Below, in pieces: positions 45,338-54,505 of a stretch of DNA of 64,000 bases. Position 1 is the stretch's first letter; the number at the start of each line of letters is the position of its first letter. Source of the DNA: Natrarchaeobaculum aegyptiacum (GTDB lineage Archaea > Halobacteriota > Halobacteria > Halobacteriales > Natrialbaceae); the NCBI RefSeq assembly GCF_002156705.1, contig NZ_CP019893.1:2480001-2544000 (forward strand), in the 5' to 3' direction. A program made the translations under genes and the position numbers. A model generated the notes under the pieces. The model saw only the letters and a program-made list of their open reading frames with translations. It was not told the origin of the DNA and did no database searches.

Positions 45338-46012
45338 ATGAAACGGGTGACGTACGTTGTCACTCCGCGACGTGGGTACTTCGCTCCGACTGAGAGGCGA
45401 TGTCGTGAAAACGGCATCCGGTTCGAAGCGATCCACGAGGCCGATATCCTCGAGGACGGCTCGGTGAACACGCTCCTCGAGGTGTCTGGCACTCCGACTC
45501 AGATTCGAGCGTGTTTCCCGACGGAGCTTCCCCGGCTGATCGACCGGGAACTCAGCACCGACGGGGAGACGACGATGTTGCAGCTTCGGTACGAACCGAC
45601 CGAGCACAATCGACGATTTCTCGAGCCGTTCCGAACCTATGGTGTCATCGTCCAGTATCCGATGGTGTACGTCGAGCCACTGCGATCGGTGCTCCGGGTG
45701 ACGATCTTCGGACCGGACGACGAGGTCCAGCGGTTCGTCGGCGACATGCGAGAACTGGCCACACTCGAGGTCGAGCAGGTGACGAACTACTCGCCTGCCG
45801 TGAGCCACCAGTTCGACGACCTGACCGATCGGCAAAAGGAGGTCTTGCTCACTGCCTACGAGCAGGGATACTACGACACGCCGCGTGAGGCGACCTACGA
45901 GGACATCGCGGCCGAACTGGACTGCTCGGCGAGTTCGGTCGGTCAGATCCTTCGGCGGACCGAATCGGCGCTCGTTTCGGCGACCGTCTCCGATCGCACG
46001 CTCGAGTCCTGA
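45338..46012 (+). CDS. HTH_10 (Bat-type) transcriptional regulator
   Basis: 224 residues starting MKRVTYVVTPRRGYFAPTE, a sensor-like N-domain different from the two other short HTH_10 proteins here, and a C-terminal HTH_10 (LTDRQKEVLLTAYEQGYYDTPREATYEDIAAELDCSASSVGQ). A strong TATA region precedes it. It is divergent from the exported hydrolase, which could be its target (inference). Confidence 0.88.
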   Translation: MKRVTYVVTPRRGYFAPTERRCRENGIRFEAIHEADILEDGSVNTLLEVSGTPTQIRACFPTELPRLIDRELSTDGETTMLQLRYEPTEHNRRFLEPFRTYGVIVQYPMVYVEPLRSVLRVTIFGPDDEVQRFVGDMRELATLEVEQVTNYSPAVSHQFDDLTDRQKEVLLTAYEQGYYDTPREATYEDIAAELDCSASSVGQILRRTESALVSATVSDRTLES

Positions 46013-46182
46013 CCTCTGTGTCTACAGTCTCGTACCCTCGGGTCTCGTGGTCTGACTCCTGAGGTCCGGAGCCGCCGCTGCTCGAGATATTTTCACCACT
46101 GGTTTCACGAACTGCCCAACTCCACCGGCGATCGCTCCCGTAAATCTTCACAGTTATACAGGCCGGGTGGCAAGCATCGGCA

Positions 46183-47016
46183 ATGCGCGACGAAGCGACG
46201 GCGTTCGTACCCGGCCACGTGACCGGCTTCTTCAGCGCCCACCCTGCCGAGGACCCGACGATTGCCGGCTCGCGGGGTGCCGGCCTGACGCTCAGCGACG
46301 GTGTCGAGGTGACCGTCCGTCCGACGAACGACGCGGCGTCGACGGTCGTCCTCGACGGGACCGACGTCACCGTCGACCCCGTCGAGACCGTCCTCGAGAC
46401 GCTGGGCGTGACCGCGCGCGTCGAGGCGGAGTCGGCGGTCCCGATCGGTGCTGGCTTCGGTGTCTCGGGCGCGATGGCTCTCGGCACGGCGCTGGCGGCC
46501 AACCGCGCGTTCGATCGGGCGCTGTCGACGAACGAACTCGTCACGATCGCCCACGGCGCGGAGGTCACTGCCGGGACGGGCCTCGGCGACGTGGTTGCAC
46601 AGGCCCACGGTGGAATTCCGATTCGACTCGAGCCGGGTGGCCCCCACGAGAACGAACTCGATTCGATCCCCGATCGCTCGCGCGTCGAGTACGTTTCCTT
46701 CGGCCAGCTCTCGACGGCCGACGTCCTCTCGGGTGACACCGACGCGCTCGACGCAGCTGGTGAGCGCGCGCTCGCACGCGTCGTCGGGGAACCGACCCTC
46801 GAGTCGTTCGCGGTGGCCTCACGGCAGTTCGCTCGCGAGGCGGGACTGTTGACCGACCGGGTCGCAGACGCGATCGAGGACGTCGCGACGGTCGACGGCG
46901 AGGCCTCGATGGCCATGCTCGGCGAGACGGTCTTCGCACTGGGAACCGGACTGTCGGATGCCGGATACGACCCGGCCGTCTGCGAGACTCACTCTGCCGG
47001 TGCGACGCTCCGATGA
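46183..47016 (+). CDS. Pantoate kinase (archaeal GHMP-kinase type)
   Basis: 277 residues. The GHMP glycine/serine loop PIGAGFGVSGAMALGTALA and AFVPGHVTGFFS at the N-terminus fit the archaeal pantoate kinase family. It phosphorylates pantoate to 4-phosphopantoate, the first archaeal-specific step to CoA. The next enzyme, phosphopantothenate synthetase, is at 51798-52574, separated by a 13-repeat membrane protein and a permease. Confidence 0.9.
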   Translation: MRDEATAFVPGHVTGFFSAHPAEDPTIAGSRGAGLTLSDGVEVTVRPTNDAASTVVLDGTDVTVDPVETVLETLGVTARVEAESAVPIGAGFGVSGAMALGTALAANRAFDRALSTNELVTIAHGAEVTAGTGLGDVVAQAHGGIPIRLEPGGPHENELDSIPDRSRVEYVSFGQLSTADVLSGDTDALDAAGERALARVVGEPTLESFAVASRQFAREAGLLTDRVADAIEDVATVDGEASMAMLGETVFALGTGLSDAGYDPAVCETHSAGATLR

Positions 47017-47175
47017 CTGAGGTGTCACGACCTCGTCGAAGCCTCTGGTAATCGCCTGTTGACTGTCGTTTCATCGACTTCTATGGGTTCTATCCGGGAC
47101 TCGGTTAGTTATTTTGCGTTGTCACTTGGCCAAAAGTTTATTTAAGTCTGACCTAATTCTCCGGCGAGATTTCGA

Positions 47176-50085
47176 ATGTCATTCGTCCCGACGATTCACC
47201 AAAGTCTGTATCGGCTCTACGAACACTACGTCGGCGAACCGGACTCGAGTTCGGACGTCTACGGCTACTGGCTGTTCATCGTCGGCTACCTCGTCGCCGC
47301 CGCGGGCGTGCTCATCTTCGTCGTCAGTTACGCCGGCGACACCGGCTCGTACTTCCTGATCAGGGTGTCGACGGTCACCGCGGGGACGGGCGCGACGCTC
47401 GCACTGTTCGGCATCGTGCTCATGCAACCGGTCAGGAAGTGGGGGATCTGGGCGAGCGTGGTCGGGTTCGCCATCGCCCTCGTCGGCGTCGCGTTCTTCG
47501 CAGTGGTCTACCCCGAACACTGGCGCGGGCACGGTAACGACTGGAGCGTCGAGGTCGTCGCCGTGTATGCCCTTGGCGTCGGCATCATCGCCGGCGTCAC
47601 CGCGCTCGTCCCCATCGTCACCGGTCAGCGGGGGATGTTCGTCGACGACGTCGGCGACGACGAGGACCCGCCGATCCTCACCGGCGACGCTCTGGAGGGC
47701 GCGCAGTTCGCCGTCTTCCGCGACGAACACGGCGACTGGACGTGGAACGTCCTCCACCTCGAGGCGCTGGCGACGAGCGACCAGAGCGCGGTCACTCGCC
47801 CCGACGCGACGGCGGACATCGAGCGCGTTCAGTCCCGGATCAGTTCGGCCGGCCTGCTCGAGTTGACGACCTCCGCGTTTCGCCTCTACGAGGACCGCGA
47901 CGGGAGCTGGCAGTGGACGCTCGCGCGCGACGACGGGAGTATCGTCGGCAGTTGCGCCGGCCAGTTCCCGACGCGAGACGAGGCCGAGGAGTCGGTGAGC
48001 TTCCTCAAGGATCGGGGGCCCGAGGCCGACGTCATCGAGATCGACGGCGCGGCGTTCACCTACGACAGCGACCGTGATCGCTGGTTCTGGACGCTGATCG
48101 ACGACGAGCGACGGCCGATGGCTCGCGGTGCGGGCGACCACCCCGACCAGGACGGTGCCGAAGCCGCGGCCAGTTCGTTCGCCGAGCGATTCGACGGTGC
48201 GCGCGTCCTCGACGTCGAACACGTCGGGATCGAACTCTACGAGCGCGAGGCCGACTGGGCCTGGCGGGTCGTCGACGGCGACGACCGCCCCGTGATGGAC
48301 AGCACCGACCCCTTCGACTCCCGTCGGGACGCCGAAGCGGCCGTCGAGGCACTGGTCTCCGAACTCGAGACCGCCTCGATCGTCGTCGCCGGCGAGCCGG
48401 CCTACGAACTGTACGAGGTTGGTTCCGACTGGAACTGGCGGCTAATCGACGAGACCGAGAGCACCGTCGCGCGCAACCCGGCGGAGGTCTCGAGCGAGGA
48501 GGCCGTCACGGAAACCGCAGAACAGTTCGCGAGCAACGCTCAGACGGCCGAGGTCGCCGAGATCGACGCCGCCGAGTACGAGGTCTACCCCGCGCCAGAG
48601 GGGGTGACGGCCGCGTCGGGGACCGACGACTCGCTCCCGGCGTCGGTCGAAGAGCCAGCCAGAGCCGACGGCGGCACAACTCTCGAGTACGCCGAAGACG
48701 ACGCCGAGGCCACGGGCCCCGACTGGCACTGGCGTCTCGTCACCGAAGACCGCGACATCGTCGCCGCGAGCACGGAGCCACACGGGGACGCGGAGACGGC
48801 CACCGAGGCGATCGAGCGCGTCCGCCAGCAGGCCGCCGAGGCCGACCTGATCGAGTTCGAGCACGCGGCGTTTCAGGTCTACGAGGCCGACGACGGCGAG
48901 TGGCGCTGGCGACTGATCGACGAGGACGGCAACGTGCTCGCCGACAGCGGCGCAGAACACACCTCCCGGAGCGAGGCCGCAGAGGCCATGATGACGCTCA
49001 AAGAGGAGGCCCCCGACGCCGAACTGCTCGAGATCGAGACCGCGGCGTTCGAACTGTTCGTCAACGACGACGGCGAGTGGGGCTGGCGACTGATCGACGA
49101 GGGTGGCAAACTCGTCGCCGAGGACCCCGCGACCCACCCGACCCGAGCCGCGGCCAAGGAGGCGATGGACCGCCTGCTCGAGCATCTGGACTCGAACGTC
49201 CGGACGATGGAACAGGCGATCTTCCAGCCCTACGCGGCCGACGACTGGCACTGGCGGTTCGTCCTGCCGGAAGGCGAGACGATCGCCGTCTCCGAGGACG
49301 CCTATCCGACCCGCGACGAACTGCTCGAGGACGTCGACCGGCTCCGCCGGGTGGCCGCCGTCGGCCAGCAGCACGTCTTCGGGGAGGTCGCCGTCCAGCT
49401 CTACGGTGCCGACGAGTGGCACTACCGGCTGCTCGACCGCGACCGTGAGGAACTGGCAGATTCGACGATCACGTTCCCCGATCAGGAACGCGCCCGCGAA
49501 GCCGCGGTCCACCTCGAGTCCCACGTCGCCGAGGCACCGGTGTTTTCGATCGAGGACGCCGTGGTTCGCGTCGAGCGCGGCGACGAGGGCTGGGGCTGGA
49601 GCCTCGTCGACGGCGACCGACAGGCGATCGCCCACTCGGTCGAACCGGTCGGAAGCCGCTCCGAGGTGTTCGAGACGATCGAGACGGTCCGCCAGCTCGC
49701 ACCGATGGCCGACCGTGTCGACTTCGACGTCGCCTCGTTCGAACTCGCCGTCGAGGACGACCGCTGGCACTGGCGCTTACTCGACGAAGACGGCCGCGTC
49801 GTCGCCACCGGCGCCGAGCGCTACGACTCGAACGAGGCTGCCCGGGACGCCCTCGAGGACGTCCGCGAGGTGATCGAACTAGCGAGTATCCTCGAGATCG
49901 ACGAGGTCTCCTTCGAGTTGCACGCTGCCGACGACGGCGAGGGCTGGGTCTGGCAGCTCATCGACGAGCACGGCAGCCGGATGGCCGAGAGTACGCAGGT
50001 CTACGAGACCCGCACCGAGGCCCGCGAGGCGATGAACGACGTGAAAGCCCACGCACCGGAGGGCTGGATCACGTTCACCGAGTAG
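47176..50085 (+). CDS. Four-span membrane protein with 13 tandem YegP/DUF1508-like repeats
   Basis: 969 residues. Four hydrophobic segments lie within about residues 28-160; then come 13 repeats of about 57-65 residues, each with a signature such as F.VYEADDGEWRWRLIDEDG, a polar/Thr turn, and an acidic helix (SRSEAAEAMMTLKEEAP). Repeat 6 carries an extra acidic insertion of about 45 residues. The repeat unit resembles DUF1508/HVO_2922-type small proteins. The soluble part is very acidic, likely cytoplasmic, and could form a beta-helix-like rod or binding array. TATA-like gtttatttaag lies about 38 bp upstream of the ATG. Confidence 0.85.
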   Translation: MSFVPTIHQSLYRLYEHYVGEPDSSSDVYGYWLFIVGYLVAAAGVLIFVVSYAGDTGSYFLIRVSTVTAGTGATLALFGIVLMQPVRKWGIWASVVGFAIALVGVAFFAVVYPEHWRGHGNDWSVEVVAVYALGVGIIAGVTALVPIVTGQRGMFVDDVGDDEDPPILTGDALEGAQFAVFRDEHGDWTWNVLHLEALATSDQSAVTRPDATADIERVQSRISSAGLLELTTSAFRLYEDRDGSWQWTLARDDGSIVGSCAGQFPTRDEAEESVSFLKDRGPEADVIEIDGAAFTYDSDRDRWFWTLIDDERRPMARGAGDHPDQDGAEAAASSFAERFDGARVLDVEHVGIELYEREADWAWRVVDGDDRPVMDSTDPFDSRRDAEAAVEALVSELETASIVVAGEPAYELYEVGSDWNWRLIDETESTVARNPAEVSSEEAVTETAEQFASNAQTAEVAEIDAAEYEVYPAPEGVTAASGTDDSLPASVEEPARADGGTTLEYAEDDAEATGPDWHWRLVTEDRDIVAASTEPHGDAETATEAIERVRQQAAEADLIEFEHAAFQVYEADDGEWRWRLIDEDGNVLADSGAEHTSRSEAAEAMMTLKEEAPDAELLEIETAAFELFVNDDGEWGWRLIDEGGKLVAEDPATHPTRAAAKEAMDRLLEHLDSNVRTMEQAIFQPYAADDWHWRFVLPEGETIAVSEDAYPTRDELLEDVDRLRRVAAVGQQHVFGEVAVQLYGADEWHYRLLDRDREELADSTITFPDQERAREAAVHLESHVAEAPVFSIEDAVVRVERGDEGWGWSLVDGDRQAIAHSVEPVGSRSEVFETIETVRQLAPMADRVDFDVASFELAVEDDRWHWRLLDEDGRVVATGAERYDSNEAARDALEDVREVIELASILEIDEVSFELHAADDGEGWVWQLIDEHGSRMAESTQVYETRTEAREAMNDVKAHAPEGWITFTE

Positions 50086-50289
50086 TCTCGACTGCGACGC
50101 CACTTTCTGTTTTCTCCGACCGTCTGACTCGGCTCTGCACACTGGCTCGCTGTCGGCCCTCACTGGCCAGTCGAGCCAGCGTCGGCTGCTGGATACTCAC
50201 TCGAGCGCGACTCGGACCCACGGTCGAACGCACGGTGTGCAGTTTACCACGATCGCCTGACGTTGGATCTACTTCGTGACCGCCGGGCG

Positions 50290-51648
50290 CTACGACTGGT
50301 CGTCGAACTCGCGGTCGGCATCCGGATCGTACGTCGGATCGAGGTCGAGGTCGGCCTCGAGTGCGGCCTGCACGTCGAACCCGTCGTCGTCGGTGTCGGA
50401 ATCGGCGTCGACGTCGGGGACCGCCTCGAGTCCGGATGGGCGCTCAGAATCCGGCGCATGCCCGTACTCGAGCCCGTGGCCCTCGCGGTGCCACTCGACC
50501 GACCCGTCGCCGGTCCCGACCGCAGACTCGAGTGACTTCCCACCTTCGAACGCATCGTCGTCTACGTCGGGGACGTCCTCGAGTGCAGGGCTGGGTTCGG
50601 CGGCACCGAGCAGGCGCGGAAGGGCGGTGTCGGCGAAGGTCAGTCCGACGACGAGGATGATCGGTGCGAGAAAGAGGCCGTGGAAGCCGAAGACGACGGG
50701 ACCGAAGATGTACGCGAGCATCAGGAGGCCGACGTGGGTGCGCTTGCCGCTCAGGTACGGGCGAACGACGAGGTCGGGAATCGTGTCGACGACGACGACC
50801 GCGAGCGCGAGAAAGCCGACGATGTACGCGAGCATGGCGACCTCGCCGTCCATGGCGAGTGGAACCGCCGCGGCGATGGCGACCGGGACGTAGACGATCT
50901 TCATCCCGACGACCGGGATCAGGCTGGCGATCCCCGTCAGCGCGCCTGCGAGCGCCGGATAGGGGATCTCGACGGCCGGTGGGGCCACCACGTTGTAGCC
51001 CATGAACGTCACTACCGCGACGATCGAGATGATGATCACGTTGAGCAGGTTGCCAAAGAGGACGGCCTCGAGTTCCTCGTCGACGGCTTCCAGGTACTCA
51101 CGGACGATCGCGTCGTCGTCGAACCGCAGGAGCCACTCGTGGGCCTTCGAGCCGTCGAGCAGCAGGTAGTAGGTGACGACCACGGTGATCAGGAGGTTGA
51201 GCAGGAAGGCGGTCACGAGGCTGGTCAGGACGGCCGCGTGTTCGACGACGTAGTCGATGAGCGGGTCGAACGTCCCGTCCTGGTAGGCGTCGATCAGGCC
51301 CTGGAAGGTCAACTCGGGCGGTTCGTCGAACGCCCGGGCCCAGGCGACGTCGTCGGGAACGGACTCGGCGATCGGGTAGGCGTCGGCGAAATTTCGCAAC
51401 TCGACCGCGAGCAAGAGGACCGTGTAACTGAGCAGGACGAGCAACGGCAACCCAAGCAGCGAAAGGACCAGCGCCGCCCGGACCCGGGCCGGGAGCTTGA
51501 ACCGCTCGAGGCTCCGGTAGAACCGCCGCGTCGAGTAGTAGAGGAAGACGGCGACCGTGAGCGCGGCGATGAACCGGTAGGCGACGTAGGCGGTAACGGC
51601 GGCGACGCCGATCCCGAACAGGGCGACGACCACGCGTTTCTCGTTCAT
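50290..51648 (-). CDS. AI-2E family (PerM/UPF0118) transporter
   Basis: 452 residues from MNEKRVVVALFGIG. Eight or so hydrophobic segments are seen; the family regions YYSTRRFYRSLERF and VVTYYLLLDGSKAHEWLL and the PVVGMKIVYVPVAI segment match AI-2E permeases. The C-terminal 100 residues are a long acidic cytoplasmic tail. Substrate unknown; some members are Na+/H+ antiporters. It is divergent from the phosphopantothenate synthetase gene. Confidence 0.87.
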   Translation of the reverse strand: MNEKRVVVALFGIGVAAVTAYVAYRFIAALTVAVFLYYSTRRFYRSLERFKLPARVRAALVLSLLGLPLLVLLSYTVLLLAVELRNFADAYPIAESVPDDVAWARAFDEPPELTFQGLIDAYQDGTFDPLIDYVVEHAAVLTSLVTAFLLNLLITVVVTYYLLLDGSKAHEWLLRFDDDAIVREYLEAVDEELEAVLFGNLLNVIIISIVAVVTFMGYNVVAPPAVEIPYPALAGALTGIASLIPVVGMKIVYVPVAIAAAVPLAMDGEVAMLAYIVGFLALAVVVVDTIPDLVVRPYLSGKRTHVGLLMLAYIFGPVVFGFHGLFLAPIILVVGLTFADTALPRLLGAAEPSPALEDVPDVDDDAFEGGKSLESAVGTGDGSVEWHREGHGLEYGHAPDSERPSGLEAVPDVDADSDTDDDGFDVQAALEADLDLDPTYDPDADREFDDQS

Positions 51649-51797
51649 CTGTCGACGGTCAATGGCGTCGCTAAATTTAAATAAATGTATCGACGTGTGA
51701 GACGAGCGGGTTGACGGGCCGGTCACCGCGACTGGCGGCGGACGCGGTGCGCCGGCAGATCGGTCTGTTTTTTATCGGTCACCGCGAGTTGTCCCTC

Positions 51798-52574
51798 GTG
51801 AGCGACTACGACACGGTCTCGGCGGAGGTCGAACACGAAGACGAGATTCCGGAGGACCACCCGCGGTACCAGGATCTGCTCACCCGTCACCGCATCGAGA
51901 AGGGCGTCGAGAAGGGCATCACCCACCTCCAGGGGATGCACGCAGAGGGCCGGGGGAGTGCGTTCGACTATCTACTCGGCGAGGAGACGATTCCCAGTGC
52001 CGACGACGCCGAACGCGCGGCCGCGGCCCACCTCCTGCTCGCCGACCACCCCGTCCTCTCGATCAACGGTAACGTCGCCGCGCTCGTTCCCGGCGAGATG
52101 GTCGACCTCGCCGAGACCGTCGACGCCGACCTCGAGGTCAACCTCTTCAACCGCACCCCCGAGCGAATGCAGGCCATCGCCGACCACCTGCGCGACCACG
52201 GGGCCGAGGCGGTCAAGGGGCTCGAGGCCGACGCCCGCATCCCGAACCTCGACCACCAGCGCGGCAAGGTCGACGAAGACGGCATCTACGCCGCCGACGT
52301 CGTCCTCGTCCCGCTCGAGGACGGCGACCGCGCGGAAGCACTGGGCGAGATGGACAAGACAGAGATCGTCATCGACCTGAATCCCCTCTCCCGGTCGCCG
52401 CGGGTCGCCGAGGTGCCGATCGTCGACAACATCATCCGTGCCGTGCCGAACATCACCGCCCACGCACGCGACCTCGTCGACGCCGATCGGGACACTCTCG
52501 AGAAAATCGTCGAGGAATTCGACCGCGAACACGCACTCGAGGCGGCAGAAGAGCGGATTCGAAGCGGGTTCTGA
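51798..52574 (+). CDS. 4-phosphopantoate--beta-alanine ligase (phosphopantothenate synthetase, archaeal)
   Basis: 258 residues from a GTG (MSDYDTVSAEVEHE). DUF137 features: HPRYQDLLTRHRIEKGVEKG, HPVLSINGNVAALVPGEMV, VNLFNRTPERMQAI and IDLNPLSRSPR. It condenses 4-phosphopantoate and beta-alanine with ATP in CoA synthesis. The GTG start follows a TATA-like ttttttatcg by about 28 bp, fitting a leaderless transcript. It works with the pantoate kinase at 46183. Confidence 0.92.
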   Translation: MSDYDTVSAEVEHEDEIPEDHPRYQDLLTRHRIEKGVEKGITHLQGMHAEGRGSAFDYLLGEETIPSADDAERAAAAHLLLADHPVLSINGNVAALVPGEMVDLAETVDADLEVNLFNRTPERMQAIADHLRDHGAEAVKGLEADARIPNLDHQRGKVDEDGIYAADVVLVPLEDGDRAEALGEMDKTEIVIDLNPLSRSPRVAEVPIVDNIIRAVPNITAHARDLVDADRDTLEKIVEEFDREHALEAAEERIRSGF

Positions 52575-52681
52575 CGGAATTTGCGGATCGAGTCTGACCG
52601 CTCGATCGATTGCTTCTGTTTCGATCGGGTAACTCGGCGAAACGGCTGATCGGTGTCTCGAGTTCGGGGCGTACCCAGCGC

Positions 52682-53209
52682 CTACTGGGGGTCGGCCGGC
52701 CCCTCGAGCAGGTCGTCGACGAGGCGAGTGAACCGGTCGAGCAGGCGGTCGGGGACGGTCGGTTCGACCTCGGCGAGCAGTTCGCCAGTCCGTTCGGGGT
52801 TCGCCAGCGTGAGTGTAACTCGATTGCGCTCGTCGTATCGTTTTTCGACGATCTCGCAGTCGACGAGTCGACCGAGGTGGTACTCGAGGGTGCTGCGGGC
52901 GATCTCCAGCGCGTCTGCGACGGTTGCCGGGGTGGTCGGTTCGTGCTCGATCAGGTAGACGACGATCTCTCGCGTCGTCTCGCGTCGGAACAGCGCGAGG
53001 GCGGCGCGTTCCCAGGCGTCGTAGGTCGGCGGATAGTAGTGGGTTCGACCGTAGTGCTCGTCTCTGACCAGTTCGTCTTCGGCGATGAGGCGACGAACGT
53101 GGTACTGGATCTGTCCCGGCGCGAACGCCGACTCGCGGACGAGTTCGTTGAAGTGGATGCCGGCGTTGGCGTGTACGTGCGTCCGGATCTGTCGTCGTGT
53201 GTCGCTCAT
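52682..53209 (-). CDS. Tandem winged-helix transcriptional regulator
   Basis: 175 residues with two winged-helix modules: residues about 5-60 (NAGIHFNELVRESAFAPGQIQYHVRRL) and about 80-145 (TTREIVVYLIEHEPTTPATVADALEIARSTLEYHLGRL). This is typical of haloarchaeal ArsR-like regulators. It is divergent from a small membrane protein gene at 53421; the shared upstream region holds a palindrome over a TATA box, suggesting joint control. Confidence 0.88.
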   Translation of the reverse strand: MSDTRRQIRTHVHANAGIHFNELVRESAFAPGQIQYHVRRLIAEDELVRDEHYGRTHYYPPTYDAWERAALALFRRETTREIVVYLIEHEPTTPATVADALEIARSTLEYHLGRLVDCEIVEKRYDERNRVTLTLANPERTGELLAEVEPTVPDRLLDRFTRLVDDLLEGPADPQ

Positions 53210-53281
53210 GGGTTGGTGTGGTGAGGCCCCCGTTCCAGACGGGGGGTAGTCGGTAGTAGTCTCTAGCGGTATAGCAGGGAT

Positions 53282-53330
53282 AACGGGTTCGCATCGTTCC
53301 CAGTCGCTAAGAACGGGTTATATGACCCGT
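53282..53330. promoter_or_regulatory. Candidate operator: ACGGGT-TATATG-ACCCGT plus a second half-site
   Basis: A 6-bp perfect palindrome (53313-53330) encloses the TATA-like TATATG. Another AACGGGTT lies at 53282-53289, exactly 30 bp upstream of the same octamer at 53312-53319, about three helical turns. A regulator bound here would cover the promoter; the divergent wHTH protein is the natural candidate. Confidence 0.45.
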
Positions 53331-53364
53331 CCGGCACCTCGATTCGATCAGCGACGTGGGCTCC

Positions 53365-53383
53365 GCTTCGGTTGCACCGAAGC
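53365..53383 (+). repeat. Perfect 8-bp hairpin in the leader of the 53421 gene
   Basis: GCTTCGGT and ACCGAAGC flank the 3-nt loop tgc, about 40 bp upstream of the ATG. Half of the arm (ACCGAAG) recurs at 53401-53407. It may be a transcript structure affecting translation or another regulator site. Confidence 0.4.
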
Positions 53384-53420
53384 ACATACAGTGTTCTCAC
53401 ACCGAAGTACGGCAGCGTCG

Positions 53421-53771
53421 ATGCAGCACACGAATCCCTTCGAGGTGGACTGGCTGAGCCCGGAGGCAGCCTGGCTCTTGCTCGCCGTGATCGTCCTCGC
53501 GGTGATCGGGACGACCGTCCTCTTCTGTGTCGGACTCGTCGCGTACCACCGCCGCCGGTCGTTTCGGTACTTACTGATCACCGTCGTGCTCGGACTGCTC
53601 GTCGTCCGGTCGATCGTCGGCCTCTGTACGGTGTTCGGCATCATCCCGATGGCGATCCACCATCTCGTCGAACACGGCCTGGACTTCGCTATCGCCGTGA
53701 TAATCCTCTATGCAGTGTATCGAAGCGGCTCACAGCGGAGCGAACCGATGCCTGGGTTCGAAGAGGAGTGA
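53421..53771 (+). CDS. Small membrane protein, DUF7471-like
   Basis: 116 residues from MQHTNPFEVDWLSPEAAW. Three hydrophobic segments (LLLAVIVLAVIGTTVLFCVGL, YLLITVVLGLLVVRSIVGL, GLDFAIAVIILYAVY) surround a conserved HHLVEHGLD motif that I recall in haloarchaeal DUF7471 proteins, which are often encoded next to a winged-helix regulator, as here. Function unknown. Confidence 0.75.
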   Translation: MQHTNPFEVDWLSPEAAWLLLAVIVLAVIGTTVLFCVGLVAYHRRRSFRYLLITVVLGLLVVRSIVGLCTVFGIIPMAIHHLVEHGLDFAIAVIILYAVYRSGSQRSEPMPGFEEE

Positions 53772-53782
53772 TCGGCGGAACC

Positions 53783-54505
53783 CTACTGCAGCGCCTCGAG
53801 CACGTCGCTCCCCTCGAGGTAGACGAAGTCGTGTCGGTTGGCGTAGCTTCTGGCGTCGGCCGGCGCGAGTGCGCCACCGGTTTCGTCGTCGAGCATCTCA
53901 CAGACGACGACTGCCGGCGGGAGGTCGGCGGCCGCTGCGAGTGCGACGCCGAGTTCGGTGTGACCCTCGCGCTGGGCGAGCAGGTCGGGGGCAGCTTTCA
54001 GGAGGTGGACGTGCCCCGGAACGCGGAATTCGGTCGTAAAGTCGACCGCGTCGGGTTCGCCAGCGGCCGCGCCGAGTGCCTGGATGGTCTGTGAGCGGTC
54101 CTCGTCGGTGATCCCGGTGAAGGTGTCCCGGTGGTTGACCGTCAGCGAGAACGACGACCGCTCGTCGTAGCCGAGTTCGTGGTCGCCCGTGGCGGGATGA
54201 TCGACCGCCTCGGTGAAGAAAGGTAGATCGAAGGTCTCGGCGACCTCGTATCCCAGGGCCGTACAGACCAGCCCGCCGGCATCGTTGCGCAGGCGTGCGA
54301 CGGCATCGGGCGTGACCGCGTCGGCGTGGTAGATCAGGTCCGTCTCGCCCTCGCGGTCTGCCGCGTCGTGGACGAGCACCGGTTCGCCGGCCTGCAGGGC
54401 CTCGAGCGCGCGGTCGACGGCTTCGGTTCGGCCGTCGGGCTGGCCGGTCCCGGTCGTCGTGATGCCGTCGCCGTTCGGCCGTGGCCCCGCGTGGTGGCCG
54501 GTCAT
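53783..54505 (-). CDS. ribB: 3,4-dihydroxy-2-butanone-4-phosphate synthase
   Basis: 240 residues. DHBPS motifs: [10 protein letters not shown] (acidic/metal loop), [19 protein letters not shown] and [12 protein letters not shown]. It makes the four-carbon precursor of riboflavin from ribulose 5-phosphate. About 28 extra polar residues lie at the N-terminus. Its start overlaps the riboflavin kinase/regulator gene by 4 nt, so the two form a unit. Confidence 0.94.
   Translation of the reverse strand: MTGHHAGPRPNGDGITTTGTGQPDGRTEAVDRALEALQAGEPVLVHDAADREGETDLIYHADAVTPDAVARLRNDAGGLVCTALGYEVAETFDLPFFTEAVDHPATGDHELGYDERSSFSLTVNHRDTFTGITDEDRSQTIQALGAAAGEPDAVDFTTEFRVPGHVHLLKAAPDLLAQREGHTELGVALAAAADLPPAVVVCEMLDDETGGALAPADARSYANRHDFVYLEGSDVLEALQ

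Noticed and set aside
53260-53330. Possible tRNA (gggttcgcatcg resembles a T-loop)
   Set aside because: No acceptor or anticodon stem can be formed around it; the segment is better explained as the divergent promoter with repeats.
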